Shown here piece by piece: positions 16,917-26,530 of a stretch of DNA of 64,000 bases (positions are counted from its first letter, which is position 1; each line of letters begins with the position of its first letter). The stretch is taken from NCBI GenBank assembly GCA_029259695.1, contig JAJDEQ010000062.1:1-64000 (forward strand). The letters are read 5' to 3'. This DNA comes from Planctomycetota bacterium (GTDB lineage: Bacteria; Planctomycetota; B15-G4). The notes below the pieces were generated by a model that had not been told where the DNA came from, made no database searches, and worked only from the letters and a program-made list of their open reading frames with translations. The position numbers and the translations under genes were made by a program.

Positions 16917-18086
16917 ATGAAGATTCACGAGTACCAGGCGAAGGAGCTCTTCCGGCAGGCCGGCGTCCCCGTCCCCAGGGGCGTGTTGGCCGTGACACCG
17001 GACGAGGCGGCGGCAGCCTACGCAGAGCTCGGTGGTGAGCTGGCGGTCGTCAAGGCCCAGATCCACGCGGGCGGTCGCGGCAAGGGCGGCGGCGTGAAAC
17101 TCGTGCGCTCGGCGGACGAAGCGCGCGAGGCGGCGGCGGCCATGATCGGCGCCCCGTTGATCACGCCTCAGACCGGGCCGGAGGGGCAGGTCGTCAAGCG
17201 CGTGCTGGTGGAGGCGGGGACCGACATCGCCCACGAGTACTACGCCGGCATCACGGTCGATCGCGCCTGCGGACGTCCCACCCTCATGGTGAGCACCGAG
17301 GGCGGGATGGACATCGAGAAGGTCGCGGCCGAGACCCCCGAGAAGATCCTCACCGAGGCGCTCGACCCGGAGATCGGCCTGCGCTCGTACCAGGCGCGAC
17401 GCCTGGCGTACTCGCTGGGGCTGCCGGGCGGCAGCATCCGTGCGGCCGCCGGGGTGATGCAGGCGATGGGCCGGTTGTTCCTGGCCACCGACGCGTCGCT
17501 GATGGAGATCAACCCGCTGGTGCTCGACAACGCGGGAGAGATCATCGCGCTCGACGCCAAGATGAACTTCGACGACAACGCCCTCTTCCGGCATCCCGAG
17601 ATCGTCGAGCTGCGCGACCGGGACGAAGAGGATGCGCGCGAGGCCGAGGCCGAGGAGGCCGGGCTCAACTACATCGCGTTGGACGGCAGCATCGGCTGCA
17701 TGGTGAACGGCGCGGGCCTGGCCATGGGCACCATGGACACGATCCAGCTCGCGGGTGGGAAACCAGCCAACTTCCTCGACGTGGGTGGCGGGGCCACCGC
17801 CGAGCAGGTCACGGCGGCCTTCAAGATCATCCTCAGCGATCCCCATGTGGAGGCGATCCTGGTCAACATCTTCGGCGGGATCATGAAGTGCGACGTGATC
17901 GCCGAAGGCATCCTGGCCGCGGCCAAGGAAGTGGACATCTCCGTGCCGCTGGTGGTGCGCCTGGAGGGCACCAACGTGGAGCGGGGTCGCGATCTGCTCG
18001 AGGGTTCGGGCATCGACATCATCACGGCGTCCGATCTGGCCGACGCCGCCGCCAAGGCCGTGGAAGCGGCGGGAGCAGAGGCATGA
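16917..18086 (+). CDS. sucC: Succinate--CoA ligase (ADP-forming) subunit beta
   Basis: 389 residues, full family length. Opens with the family start [20 protein letters not shown]; the ATP-grasp domain shows [19 protein letters not shown]; the CoA-ligase domain has [16 protein letters not shown] and [12 protein letters not shown]. The enzyme couples succinyl-CoA hydrolysis to ATP or GTP synthesis in the TCA cycle. The start is the second possible ATG because homologues begin there; the earlier in-frame ATG at 16881 overlaps the candidate -35 box. The stop overlaps the sucD start (ATGA). Confidence 0.96.
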   Translation: MKIHEYQAKELFRQAGVPVPRGVLAVTPDEAAAAYAELGGELAVVKAQIHAGGRGKGGGVKLVRSADEAREAAAAMIGAPLITPQTGPEGQVVKRVLVEAGTDIAHEYYAGITVDRACGRPTLMVSTEGGMDIEKVAAETPEKILTEALDPEIGLRSYQARRLAYSLGLPGGSIRAAAGVMQAMGRLFLATDASLMEINPLVLDNAGEIIALDAKMNFDDNALFRHPEIVELRDRDEEDAREAEAEEAGLNYIALDGSIGCMVNGAGLAMGTMDTIQLAGGKPANFLDVGGGATAEQVTAAFKIILSDPHVEAILVNIFGGIMKCDVIAEGILAAAKEVDISVPLVVRLEGTNVERGRDLLEGSGIDIITASDLADAAAKAVEAAGAEA

Positions 18087-18982
18087 GCATCCTGGTCGAC
18101 AAGGACACGCGTGTCCTCACGCAGGGCATGACCGGGAAGACCGGCATGTTCCACACGCGCCAGGCGATCGAGTACGGCACCAAGGTGGTGGCCGGCGTGA
18201 CGCCCAACAAGGGTGGCGGGACCGAGCTGGGTGTGCCGCTGTTCGACACCGTGGCCGAGGCCGTCTCGGAGACGGGGGCCAACGCGTCGGTGATCTACGT
18301 CCCGCCGCCGTTCGCTGCCGACGCGATCCTGGAGGCCGCGGGAGCGGGCGTGCCCCTGGTGGTGTGCATCACCGAGGGCATCCCGGTGGTGGACATGATG
18401 CGCGTCATGCGTGAACTGGAACGCTCCGACACGCGCCTGGTGGGTCCCAACTGTCCCGGCGTGATCACGCCCGGCGAGTGCAAGATCGGCATCATGCCCG
18501 GCTACATCCACCGGCACGGCAAGGTGGGGGTGCTGAGTCGCAGCGGCACGCTCACCTACGAGGCGGTGTGGCAGCTCACGACGCTGGGTCTCGGGCAGAG
18601 CACGTGCGTGGGCATCGGCGGCGACCCGGTGGCGGGCACCGACTTCATCGACGTGCTGGCCCTGTTCCAGGCCGACCCGGACACGGATGCCGTGGTCATG
18701 ATCGGGGAGATCGGGGGCACGGCCGAAGAGCAGGCCGCCGAGTACATCCGCGATCACATGACCAAGCCGGTGGCGGGCTTCATCGCGGGCATCACCGCGC
18801 CCCCGGGCAAACGCATGGGCCATGCCGGGGCGATCATCTCGGGTGGTTCCGGGACGGCCCAGGACAAGATCGCCGCCCTGGTCGAGGCCGGAGTGACCAT
18901 GGCCGAGACGCCGGCGGGCATCGGAGCGGCCATGGCCGAGGCGCTCCAGGAGGCGGGCATGATGGCCCGCGCATCGGAGTAG
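18083..18982 (+). CDS. sucD: Succinate--CoA ligase subunit alpha
   Basis: 299 residues. The CoA-binding N-terminus begins [19 protein letters not shown], followed by [20 protein letters not shown] and the phosphohistidine segment [14 protein letters not shown] with H247 as the catalytic residue (His246 in Escherichia coli). Forms the heterodimer or tetramer with SucC and carries the phosphoenzyme intermediate. It overlaps sucC by 4 bp, so the two are translated in coupled fashion. A short hairpin begins at its stop codon. Confidence 0.96.
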   Translation: MSILVDKDTRVLTQGMTGKTGMFHTRQAIEYGTKVVAGVTPNKGGGTELGVPLFDTVAEAVSETGANASVIYVPPPFAADAILEAAGAGVPLVVCITEGIPVVDMMRVMRELERSDTRLVGPNCPGVITPGECKIGIMPGYIHRHGKVGVLSRSGTLTYEAVWQLTTLGLGQSTCVGIGGDPVAGTDFIDVLALFQADPDTDAVVMIGEIGGTAEEQAAEYIRDHMTKPVAGFIAGITAPPGKRMGHAGAIISGGSGTAQDKIAALVEAGVTMAETPAGIGAAMAEALQEAGMMARASE

Positions 18983-19002
18983 GGCCCGGGCAGGTCGGGC
19001 CC
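18982..19002 (+). terminator. Short hairpin after sucD
   Basis: GGGCCCG (18982-18988) pairs with CGGGCCC (18996-19002) around a 7-nt loop, starting on the last base of the sucD stop. No U-tract. The following 200 bp is G-rich, with an imperfect duplicated GGGGAGGGCCGC segment. Moderate terminator candidate. Confidence 0.4.
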
Positions 19003-19228
19003 CGGGGAGGGCCGCGCAGGCTCGGTCCCGGGCCGGGGAGGGCCGCAGGAGCCCGGGTCGACGGGCTCGGGGTCCATCGCTCCGCATGCGACCAGGCTCA
19101 GGTCGTGGTGCAATTGTGTCGACGGAGCCGCAGGGCGTGGGAGAATCGGCCGCAGGCTTGGTTCCCCGGGTGCCGCCGGCCCCGCCGTCCTATACCGTAT
19201 GGGTTCCTGACCGCCTCGGAGGCACGCC

Positions 19229-19456
19229 GTGTCCACTCCCAACGTCGTCCTGGTGCTCGGTCTCCCGGGCGGGATGGAGATGCTGGTCATCCTGCTGGTC
19301 GTCCTGATCTTCTTCGGACACCGCATCCCCGGCCTCGCTCGCTCGCTCGGCTCGGGCATCACCGAGTTCAAATCGGGTCTGAAGGACGGCGAGAAGCAAC
19401 TGCAGGACGGTGTGGACGAGGCGTCTCGCGACGAGTCGCCTTCACAGAGCGCCTGA
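19229..19456 (+). CDS. tatA: Twin-arginine translocase subunit TatA/TatE family
   Basis: 75 residues. One short transmembrane helix (EMLVILLVVLIFFG) is followed by the TatA hinge and amphipathic helix HRIPGLARSLGSGITEFKSG, then an acidic, polar tail. TatA oligomers form the pore of the Tat pathway that exports folded proteins. The N-terminus is about 10 residues longer than usual. The GTG start is supported by GGAGG 7 nt upstream (19217-19221). tatB and tatC are not in the window. TATACC at 19191 could be a -10 box but lacks a clear -35. Confidence 0.9.
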   Translation: MSTPNVVLVLGLPGGMEMLVILLVVLIFFGHRIPGLARSLGSGITEFKSGLKDGEKQLQDGVDEASRDESPSQSA

Positions 19457-19514
19457 GATCCTCCCGCCGTCTGCCGGGCCCCGCCCGGCGACCTGAGCCG
19501 AGGGGGCACGGAGC

Positions 19515-20123
19515 ATGAGCGGCCCCCCTCTGCCGCCGATCACGGTGCTCGTGCTGGCCGGCGGCGCTGCTCGGCGCATGGGCGGCAGCAAGGCGGACCT
19601 GCGGATCGGGGCGCGAACGCTCCTCGAACACGCCTTGGCCCTGGCGGCAGGGGTTTCCCGGCACACGCTCTTGCTGCCCGGCCAGCGGCCTCTCACGCCC
19701 CCTGATGGGGTCCCCGTGGTGGCCGACTGGGGAGCGGGAGACAACGGGCCGCTCGGGGCGCTGGCGGCGGGCCTTGCCGCGGCGCCCACCGAATGGGTGC
19801 TGCTGCTGCCCTGCGACATGCCCTTCATGAGCGTTGCGGTCGTCGAGGTGCTACGTTGCCGGGCAGCCGTCACCGACCGCAGGGTCGTGGCGTTCCGGAC
19901 CCGTGGCGGGCTCGAGCCCTTCGCGGGCCTGTATCACCAGGCCCTGACCCCGGCCGTGCTGTCCCTGCTGGAGTCCGGACGGCGGTCCCTGAAGGGCCTG
20001 CTCGACGGCCAGGACGTGGAAACCATCGACGCGAACGAGTTGCTCCCCCTGGACCCGGGGCTGCGCTTTCTGCACAACGTGAACACACCGGGCGACCTCG
20101 AAGCCGCCCGCGCCGAGGAGTGA
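19515..20123 (+). CDS. mobA: Molybdenum cofactor guanylyltransferase-like protein
   Basis: 202 residues with the MobA N-terminal nucleotide-binding signature VLAGGAARRMGGSKADL, a second GTP-site region (VPVVADWGAGDNGPLGALAAGL) and LLLPCDMPFM, which carries the metal-binding Asp. MobA joins GMP to molybdopterin to give the MGD cofactor. No other molybdenum-cofactor genes are adjacent, so assignment rests on motifs; a related NTP-transferase is possible. It is followed after 4 bp by the polyprenyl synthase gene. Confidence 0.82.
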   Translation: MSGPPLPPITVLVLAGGAARRMGGSKADLRIGARTLLEHALALAAGVSRHTLLLPGQRPLTPPDGVPVVADWGAGDNGPLGALAAGLAAAPTEWVLLLPCDMPFMSVAVVEVLRCRAAVTDRRVVAFRTRGGLEPFAGLYHQALTPAVLSLLESGRRSLKGLLDGQDVETIDANELLPLDPGLRFLHNVNTPGDLEAARAEE

Positions 20124-20127
20124 GCGC

Positions 20128-21108
20128 ATGAGCCTGGCGGAAGCCGCCGACATCGTCGAACCGATCCGGGCCTCGATGGCCGAGACCGAGCAGGAACTGG
20201 CCCAGCTGTTCGATGCCGACACACCGGCCATCGAAGCGCTGAGCGAGCACGTCCAGCGCTTCTCCGGCAAGCGCCTGCGGCCGATGCTGGTGCACCTGTG
20301 CGGCGGCATGGTCGGCGAACGCAGCCACGAGCACGCCAAGATCGGGGCCTTCATCGAGACCCTGCACATGGCCTCGCTGATGCACGACGACGTGCTCGAC
20401 GAGGCCGACACCCGCCGCCAGGTCACGACCCTCAACTCGCTCTACGGCAACCAGGTGCCGATCCTGATGGGGGACCTGGTCTTCGCGCGGGCGTTCTCGT
20501 TGTCGCTGGCGCTGAGCCGCCCCGAGGGCGCGCGCACCCTGGCCCACGCGTCCGAGGCGATCTGCCTGGGCGAGATCGAGCAGTCGTTCCTGCGCTACAC
20601 GCGCGAGTACGACGAGGGTGCGTACTTCAAGGTCATCCAGCTCAAGACCGCGGTGCTGTTCGGCGCGGCTTGCAAGCTCGGGGCGCTGTACGCCGGTGGC
20701 AACGACGAACAGGTCGAAGCGTTGAAGGAGTTCGGTGAGAACCTGGGCATGGCGTTCCAGATCATCGACGACTGTCTCGACGTGGTCGGCGACGAACGCA
20801 TCGTGGGCAAGTCGCTTGGGACCGACCTCGAGACGGGGAAGGTGACCCTGCCCATCATCCGTCTGGCCGACACGCTCGACGAGGCGGACCAGGATCGCCT
20901 GCGCGACGTGCTCTACGGTGAGGTCGCTGGCCGCCGCCGGGACGTGCTGGCCGAGACCTTCGAGATCGCCCCGATCGTCGAGCGCTGCCAGGCCGAGGCG
21001 GACGCGTACCTGCAGCGCTGCCGTGACATCCTCGACGGTTTCGACGACTGCGCGGAGCACCAGAGCCTCGCCGGTCTGCTCGGCTTCGTCATCGCGCGCC
21101 GCCACTAG
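20128..21108 (+). CDS. Polyprenyl diphosphate synthase
   Basis: 326 residues of the trans-isoprenyl diphosphate synthase family. The first Asp-rich motif is LMHDDVLDEADTRR and the second is QIIDDCLDVVGD; GKRLRPMLVHL and the KVIQLKTAVLFGAACKLGA helix are also typical. It elongates FPP/GGPP with isopentenyl diphosphate, giving a quinone side chain (IspB/HepT type) or another polyprenyl carrier. Chain length cannot be read reliably. ATG is 4 bp after mobA. Confidence 0.92.
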   Translation: MSLAEAADIVEPIRASMAETEQELAQLFDADTPAIEALSEHVQRFSGKRLRPMLVHLCGGMVGERSHEHAKIGAFIETLHMASLMHDDVLDEADTRRQVTTLNSLYGNQVPILMGDLVFARAFSLSLALSRPEGARTLAHASEAICLGEIEQSFLRYTREYDEGAYFKVIQLKTAVLFGAACKLGALYAGGNDEQVEALKEFGENLGMAFQIIDDCLDVVGDERIVGKSLGTDLETGKVTLPIIRLADTLDEADQDRLRDVLYGEVAGRRRDVLAETFEIAPIVERCQAEADAYLQRCRDILDGFDDCAEHQSLAGLLGFVIARRH

Positions 21109-21119
21109 GCAGGACCCCC

Positions 21120-22004
21120 GTGGCGTTTCGACCGAATTGGTACGACGACGAGTCCCGTCCGCGCCGTGGAGGCGGATGGCCGGGAGCGATGCGGTCATGG
21201 TCGGGTGTGAAGACCGTGCTGGTCTTCACGGCGGTGGCCTTCGTCCTCGATCAGTTGCTGCGCGTGTCGTCACGCGACGTGTGGTCCATGACCGATTGGT
21301 TCGGGTTGCGGGCGCGCTGGCCCGGCGACGGCTTCACGTTCAACCTGTTCTTCGTGCCGCAGCTCGTCACCTACGGCCTGGTACACGCCGACTTCGGGCA
21401 CATCTTCTGGAACATGATCGGCCTGTGGATCTTCGGGGCCGAGACCGATGCCACGCAGGGTCGCGCCTCGTTCCTGCGCTTCTACATCGGGGCCGTCGTC
21501 TTCGCGGGCCTCGTGTACTGGCTGTTGGGGATCACCGGTGTGCTCAGCCCGTTCACGCCCGTGGTGGGTGCGTCGGGCGGCGTCTCGGCGTTGCTGGTCT
21601 ACTTCGTGCTGCGTGATCCGCACCGGATGATCATGCTGATCTTTCCGCCGGTGCCGATCCCGGCCTGGCTGCTGGGCGGTGTCTTCCTGTTCCCGGACAT
21701 GATCGGCTTCGCGCGACAGCTCCAGACGGGGGGAGCGGGCGGCGGGTCCGCGCACCAGGCGCACCTGGCCGGCGCCGTGTTCGGCTACCTGTGGTTCCGG
21801 CATGGCGATTTCATCGCCCGTTGGGGTACGCGCCGGAAGATCGAGAAGCAGGTCGTCAACCTGGAGAAGGTGGACGACAACCGGCGCGAGATGGATCGCA
21901 TCCTGGCCAAGATCCAGGCCTCGGGATTATCGTCCCTGGACAAGAAGGAGAAGTCCTTCCTCGAGCAGCGCAGCCAGGAGTTCCGGAAAGGGAAGCGTTC
22001 GTGA
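21120..22004 (+). CDS. Rhomboid family intramembrane serine protease
   Basis: 294 residues from a GTG start. About six transmembrane segments; the catalytic pair is visible as S152 in VVGASGGVSAL and H215 in HQAHLAGAVFGYLW, and the L1-loop region FGHIFWNMIGLWIFG is conserved. It cleaves membrane-protein helices in the cytoplasmic membrane. The C-terminus beyond residue 230 is a soluble, charged helical stretch (KIEKQVVNLEKVDD, RILAKIQASG), probably regulatory. Eleven bp after the polyprenyl synthase gene. Confidence 0.92.
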   Translation: MAFRPNWYDDESRPRRGGGWPGAMRSWSGVKTVLVFTAVAFVLDQLLRVSSRDVWSMTDWFGLRARWPGDGFTFNLFFVPQLVTYGLVHADFGHIFWNMIGLWIFGAETDATQGRASFLRFYIGAVVFAGLVYWLLGITGVLSPFTPVVGASGGVSALLVYFVLRDPHRMIMLIFPPVPIPAWLLGGVFLFPDMIGFARQLQTGGAGGGSAHQAHLAGAVFGYLWFRHGDFIARWGTRRKIEKQVVNLEKVDDNRREMDRILAKIQASGLSSLDKKEKSFLEQRSQEFRKGKRS

Positions 22005-22053
22005 CCCTCCGGGCTCGAAGGTCTTCGCTCCGCAACACGGGAACACGCGAGTC

Positions 22054-24180
22054 ATGACGAGAACGCTCCTGCGCCAGGCGATCCTGGTCCTGTTGGTGGC
22101 CGCTGGTCTCAACGCCGCCGCCGCCGCCCAGTCCGACTACGGCATGCCCGAGGCACTGCTGCCCTTCTGGGATGACTACAAGGCAGCCCGGGCCGAGGAT
22201 GACGAGAAGGCCATGGACGGCGCCGCCCGGCGCCAGTCCAACCTGGCCGACCGCACGCTCAACTACTTGATCGAACGCTTCTGCCTGTCCACGTCGGAGG
22301 ACTACGAACTCGAGGGCGAGCTGCGCCAGCTCGGGTGGAGCCTCGACCGGGTGCTCGGCGGCGAGGAGAAGTACATCGAGCGCGTGCGCCTGGTGGTCAA
22401 CCTCGACGTCCCGGCACGCCGCCGCAGGGTGGTGGCCATGAACCAGTTCTTCGAGGGCATCGCGAAGTTCCGCGAGGCGCGCTTCAGTCGCGATGCCGCG
22501 GGGTTGGCCGCGGCCGAGAAGCTGTTCCTCGGCGCCGGCCGGGCGCTGCGCGAACTGCCCGACCGCGAGTACTCGATCTACTGCTTCTACAACCTGGGTG
22601 AGATCGCGCGGTTGCAGGAGCACTTCGACGACGCCGAGGGCCACTACAAGACGGTCGTGGAGATCGGCGCGGACCTCGCGTACACCGAGCCCCTGGTCGA
22701 CACGTCCGAGGGCTACCTCAGTGACATCGATCGCATGCGCACCGGCGAACCGGACGTCAGCGGCGGCGCCGGTGCTGACGGCGGCGGCGAGGCCGGGGGG
22801 GCCGCGGGCGGCGGTGGCGGGCTGAACAGCTTCGCCGAGGGGTCGACCGACCAGCAGTTCGAGCTGGCCTACGTGATCCCCAAGCGCGGGATGCCGACCA
22901 CGGACCTGCCGACCTTCTCGCCGCCCGACCAGTACTTCAACTGGGCCTTCACGACCATCGAGAACGAGGGGCCGGTCGAGTTCGACACCATGCGCGGGCG
23001 CTTCACGCCGTTCGGCAAGTCCGTGCTGTTGACGCGCGACGGAACCGACTTCGCGATCGACTCCGACGGAGACGGGGAAGCGGACGTGGAGTTCGCACCC
23101 ACGTCACAGCCGACGCGCATCGACATCCCGAACGCCGAGGGAGGCGATCCGTACGCCCTGATGGTGGCGATCCCCTCGGACCGTGAGATCCAGTTCGGTG
23201 TCGAGGTGAACTACTCACCGCAGATGAACTTCGCCTACCTGCGCTTCCACATCGGCGGGTACCTGGAAGGCAAGGTGCTGGGCCAGACCTGGCGCCTGTT
23301 CGACACGAACCTCACCGGCAACTACGGCGACGTGTGGGGGAGCTACGCCGAGCACGTCACGTCGACCGGTGAATCGGACGAGATGAACTTCTACGAGGCG
23401 GACGCCGTGCACATCGGCAAAGCCAAGAAGGCTCGTCCGTGGTCCTCGGTGCTCGACATCGACGGCACGTTCTATCGGACCGCGCTCGAGGCCAACGGCA
23501 CCCAGCTCAAGCTGCGCGAGATGGACGTCGAGACCGGGTTCATCAAGCTCGACATGGACTCCGCGGTGGCCCCCAACTACCTCCTGGTGCGGGAGACGGG
23601 CGAGTTGTTCGACGCGGTCTTCGACGTCGTGCCGGCCAAGCGCAACGGCGTGGTCGAGGTGCCGGTGGGGACCTACCAGGTCTGCTTCGGCCGCCTCCAA
23701 CAGGGCAAGAAGACGAGCATGAAGATCGTGCGCGTCTACGAGGGTGACGCGCAGCCGTTCGCGGTCACCGCGGGCGAGACCCACGTCCTCGAGCTGGGAG
23801 CGCCGTACCGGGTCACGTTCAACGCGCCCTTCCATGCCGATGACGAGACCGTGCTCGACACCCGCTCGATGCGGGTCTTCGGTCGCGGCGGAGAAGAGTA
23901 CGCGATGTTCTACGACACGCCGCTCCAACCCACCGTCGAGGTGCGCACGGTGGCCGGCAAGAAGTTGGCCAAGGCCCAGAAGACGCGCACCGCCGGCATC
24001 GAGGAGTGGCAGAACAACACGGGCCAGGACAACGTCCTGTGGTTCCCGGTGGAGTACCGCGTGGAGAACCCGCGCCAGGAGGAGCTCCAGTTCCGCATCG
24101 AGCAGGGCTCGCACAAGATCCTCGGCGGCCCGTTCGACAGTGGCTGGTCGCCCGAGGTCGCGCCCGAATCGGCTCGCTAG
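22054..24180 (+). CDS. Large exported protein of unknown function
   Basis: 708 residues, not recognised. A Sec signal peptide (LVLLVAAGLNAAAAAQ) is followed by a helical, TPR-like region (about 30-235, with FDDAEGHYKTVVEIG) and a Gly/Ala-rich linker (about 240-265). The rest is beta-rich and contains an EF-hand-like loop DSDGDGEADVEF near residue 336, and phrases such as YRVTFNAPFHADDETV typical of extracellular sandwich domains. Start chosen at ATG 22054, which places the signal peptide at the N-terminus; earlier in-frame codons overlap the rhomboid gene. It probably continues the mobA-to-rhomboid transcription unit. Confidence 0.7.
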   Translation: MTRTLLRQAILVLLVAAGLNAAAAAQSDYGMPEALLPFWDDYKAARAEDDEKAMDGAARRQSNLADRTLNYLIERFCLSTSEDYELEGELRQLGWSLDRVLGGEEKYIERVRLVVNLDVPARRRRVVAMNQFFEGIAKFREARFSRDAAGLAAAEKLFLGAGRALRELPDREYSIYCFYNLGEIARLQEHFDDAEGHYKTVVEIGADLAYTEPLVDTSEGYLSDIDRMRTGEPDVSGGAGADGGGEAGGAAGGGGGLNSFAEGSTDQQFELAYVIPKRGMPTTDLPTFSPPDQYFNWAFTTIENEGPVEFDTMRGRFTPFGKSVLLTRDGTDFAIDSDGDGEADVEFAPTSQPTRIDIPNAEGGDPYALMVAIPSDREIQFGVEVNYSPQMNFAYLRFHIGGYLEGKVLGQTWRLFDTNLTGNYGDVWGSYAEHVTSTGESDEMNFYEADAVHIGKAKKARPWSSVLDIDGTFYRTALEANGTQLKLREMDVETGFIKLDMDSAVAPNYLLVRETGELFDAVFDVVPAKRNGVVEVPVGTYQVCFGRLQQGKKTSMKIVRVYEGDAQPFAVTAGETHVLELGAPYRVTFNAPFHADDETVLDTRSMRVFGRGGEEYAMFYDTPLQPTVEVRTVAGKKLAKAQKTRTAGIEEWQNNTGQDNVLWFPVEYRVENPRQEELQFRIEQGSHKILGGPFDSGWSPEVAPESAR

Positions 24181-24261
24181 CCCCGCGGCTGTCCGCCGAC
24201 TGTTCCCGGCCGACCGGGAGCCTGCCCCCTTTTCCGGTCCCTTGACCCACCTGGTGTTCAC

Positions 24262-25536
24262 GTGCTCGACATCAAGACCGTTCGTGACCGGCTCGACGAC
24301 GTGCGAGCCGGCGCCGCCCTGAAGCGCATCTCCTGCGACCTCGACGCCCTGGTGGATGTCGACGAGCAGCGGCGCCAGCTGATCCGTGCCGTCGAGGACG
24401 CCAAGGCCGAGCAGCGTCGGCGCAGCAAGGCCCTGGGCACGCTGTCACCGGAGGAGCGGCAGGCGGAAGTGGCCGCCCTGGGGCAACTCAAAGCGACGAT
24501 GAAGGCCGAGGAGGCCCGGCTCGACGAGGTGCTCGAGCGCTGGCACGGTCTGATGCTCACCGTGCCCAACATCCCCGCAGCCGAGGTGCCGGCCGGCGCC
24601 ACCGATGCGGAGAACGTCGAACTGCGGCGGGTCGGCGAGCCGACCCCTTTCTCCTTCGAGCCGAAGGACCACGTGGAGTTGGGACAGTCGCTGGGACTGC
24701 TCGACATCGAACGCGGCGTGAAGCTGTCCGGCACGCGCTTCTACGTCCTGCGCGGCGCCGGCGCGCTGTTGCACCGCGCGGTGCTGTCGCTGGCCTTCGA
24801 CCACATGGTGGCCCAGGGCTTCGTGCCCATGGAGGTCCCGGTGCTGGTGCGCGACCCGGCCATGGTGGGCACGGCGTACTTCCCGGGCGGGGAGGAGCAG
24901 GCCTATCGCCTGGACCGGGATCAGCTCAACCTCGTGGGCACGGCAGAGGTCCCGCTGACCTCGTTCCGCAGTGAGGAGATCCTCGACCTGGAGGAGCTGC
25001 CGCTGCGCATGGTCGCCCAGTCGGCCTGCTTCCGGCGTGAGGCCGGTGCAGGGGGCAAGGACACGCGCGGCCTGTATCGCATCCACCAGTTCCAGAAGGT
25101 GGAGCAGGTCGTCGTGCTGCCGGCGGACGAAGAGGCGTCGCGGGTCGAACACGAGGCCATCGTGGGACACGCCGAGGCCGTGCTGCAGAAGCTGGAGCTG
25201 CCCTACCGGGTGGTGAACGTGTGCGGCGGCGACCTGGGTGTGCCCCAGGTCCAGAAGTTCGACATCGAGACCTGGATGCCGTCACGCGGAGCCTTCTGCG
25301 AGACGCACTCCGCATCGCGCTTCCACGACTTCCAGGCCCGGCGACTCAACCTGCGCTACCGCGACGAGAACGGCCGCATCCGCTTCTGCTACACGCTCAA
25401 CAACACGGTGGTGGCCAGTCCGCGGGTGCTGATCCCGATCCTCGAGATCTACCAGCAGGCCGACGGCAGCGTCGTCGTGCCCACCGCCCTGCGTCCCTAC
25501 ATGGGCGGCCTGCAGGTCATCGAGCCCGGCGCCTGA
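24262..25536 (+). CDS. serS: Serine--tRNA ligase
   Basis: 424 residues, normal length. The N-terminal tRNA-binding coiled coil (about 30-100) opens with MLDIKTVRDRLDDV. Class II motifs follow: motif 1 around LSLAFDHMVAQGFVPMEVP, the serine-binding GTAEVPL, motif 2 CFRREAGAGGKDTRG then HQFQKVEQ, and motif 3 with NNTVVASPRVLIPILE. Charges tRNA-Ser and tRNA-Sec. GTG start at the conserved N-terminus; TTGACC lies 15-20 nt upstream but has no matching -10 box. Convergent with gspJ, 19 bp apart. Confidence 0.96.
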   Translation: MLDIKTVRDRLDDVRAGAALKRISCDLDALVDVDEQRRQLIRAVEDAKAEQRRRSKALGTLSPEERQAEVAALGQLKATMKAEEARLDEVLERWHGLMLTVPNIPAAEVPAGATDAENVELRRVGEPTPFSFEPKDHVELGQSLGLLDIERGVKLSGTRFYVLRGAGALLHRAVLSLAFDHMVAQGFVPMEVPVLVRDPAMVGTAYFPGGEEQAYRLDRDQLNLVGTAEVPLTSFRSEEILDLEELPLRMVAQSACFRREAGAGGKDTRGLYRIHQFQKVEQVVVLPADEEASRVEHEAIVGHAEAVLQKLELPYRVVNVCGGDLGVPQVQKFDIETWMPSRGAFCETHSASRFHDFQARRLNLRYRDENGRIRFCYTLNNTVVASPRVLIPILEIYQQADGSVVVPTALRPYMGGLQVIEPGA

Positions 25537-25555
25537 ACGGGCGGGCCGGGAGAGA

Positions 25556-26530
25556 TCAACCGCCGCCGGGCGTGTCGAAGAGCCCGGGGAACGGGTTGCC
25601 TCCGCCACCGCCACCGCCGCCGGGGAACGGGAAACCCGGATCACCACCCGATCCGGAGCCGCCGCCGCCCTCCTCGCCCCCGTTCTCGAGTTGCTCGGCC
25701 AGATCGTCGTTGTCCTGGCCGGACCCTGCACCCGCGCCGCCGCCGGGCAGGTTCGCCGCGCTGAAGGTCGGCACGAGCGGGCGCACGCGCATGCACAGAT
25801 CGCTGTCGGGGAGCAGGGGGATCACGCGCCGGTAGCTGATGGTGCGATCGCTACCCTCGGAGAGTTCGATGGTGCGTGGCACGACCTCCAGCCGGAGATC
25901 GATCTCGACCGCTGCGGGGAGCGCGTGCCGCTCCTCGGCGTCCCACTCCGAGAGGCGCTCGGCGTACTCGTCGAACTCCTCGAGGTAGCGCAGCTTGAAC
26001 GAGACCACGCGGTCGTGCAGCAACTCGTAGCCGCCGTCTTCGAGGGGCTCTTCGTCCACGTGGAAGCTCTGTCGACGGTAGAGCTCCATCACGTCGGGAA
26101 GTTGCGGGTTGCGCCGCAGGCGGTAGCCCGACTCGCACAGGTCCGACACCACCTCCCGTTCGTCGATGCGCCGGCTGGTGGAGCTGTCGACGGTGGTGAT
26201 GAAGAGGATCGAGTCGGCGTGCTCCCCGTTGATCGTGCGCTCCTCGCCCTTGAACACGAGGTCGTCCTTGATGTTCATCAACCACAGGCGCTTCAGGTCG
26301 GACTGGATCACGTCGAGGATCTCAGGCCCGACGCGCGCGACGCGCGCCTCGTTCTCGAGCTGATCGCGTGCCCGCAGGGTCGCGTTGAGCACCGAGTACA
26401 TGGCCACCATGACCAGCGAAGTGATCGCCAGGGCGACCATGATCTCCATCAGGGTCATGCCGTCGCGACCGCCGCCGCGCCTGCGCGGTGCGGGGACGGA
26501 GTGCTGGGAGGACGCTGTGCTCGTCTTCAC
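25556..26530 (-). CDS. gspJ: Type II secretion pseudopilin GspJ-like, Gly-rich C-terminus
   Basis: 324 residues. After a basic leader the prepilin signature is G^MTLMEIMVALAITS, with Glu5 and a hydrophobic helix. Size, position as the last pseudopilin, and long globular part (VIQSDLKRLWLM, YELLHDRVVSFKLRYL) fit GspJ, a minor pseudopilin at the filament tip. The last 50 or so residues are a Gly/Pro-rich tail (GGGGSGSGGDPGFPFPGG), absent from classical GspJ. GTG start overlaps the gspI stop by 4 bp. End of the gspDEFGHIJ operon. Confidence 0.82.
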   Translation of the reverse strand: MKTSTASSQHSVPAPRRRGGGRDGMTLMEIMVALAITSLVMVAMYSVLNATLRARDQLENEARVARVGPEILDVIQSDLKRLWLMNIKDDLVFKGEERTINGEHADSILFITTVDSSTSRRIDEREVVSDLCESGYRLRRNPQLPDVMELYRRQSFHVDEEPLEDGGYELLHDRVVSFKLRYLEEFDEYAERLSEWDAEERHALPAAVEIDLRLEVVPRTIELSEGSDRTISYRRVIPLLPDSDLCMRVRPLVPTFSAANLPGGGAGAGSGQDNDDLAEQLENGGEEGGGGSGSGGDPGFPFPGGGGGGGGNPFPGLFDTPGGG

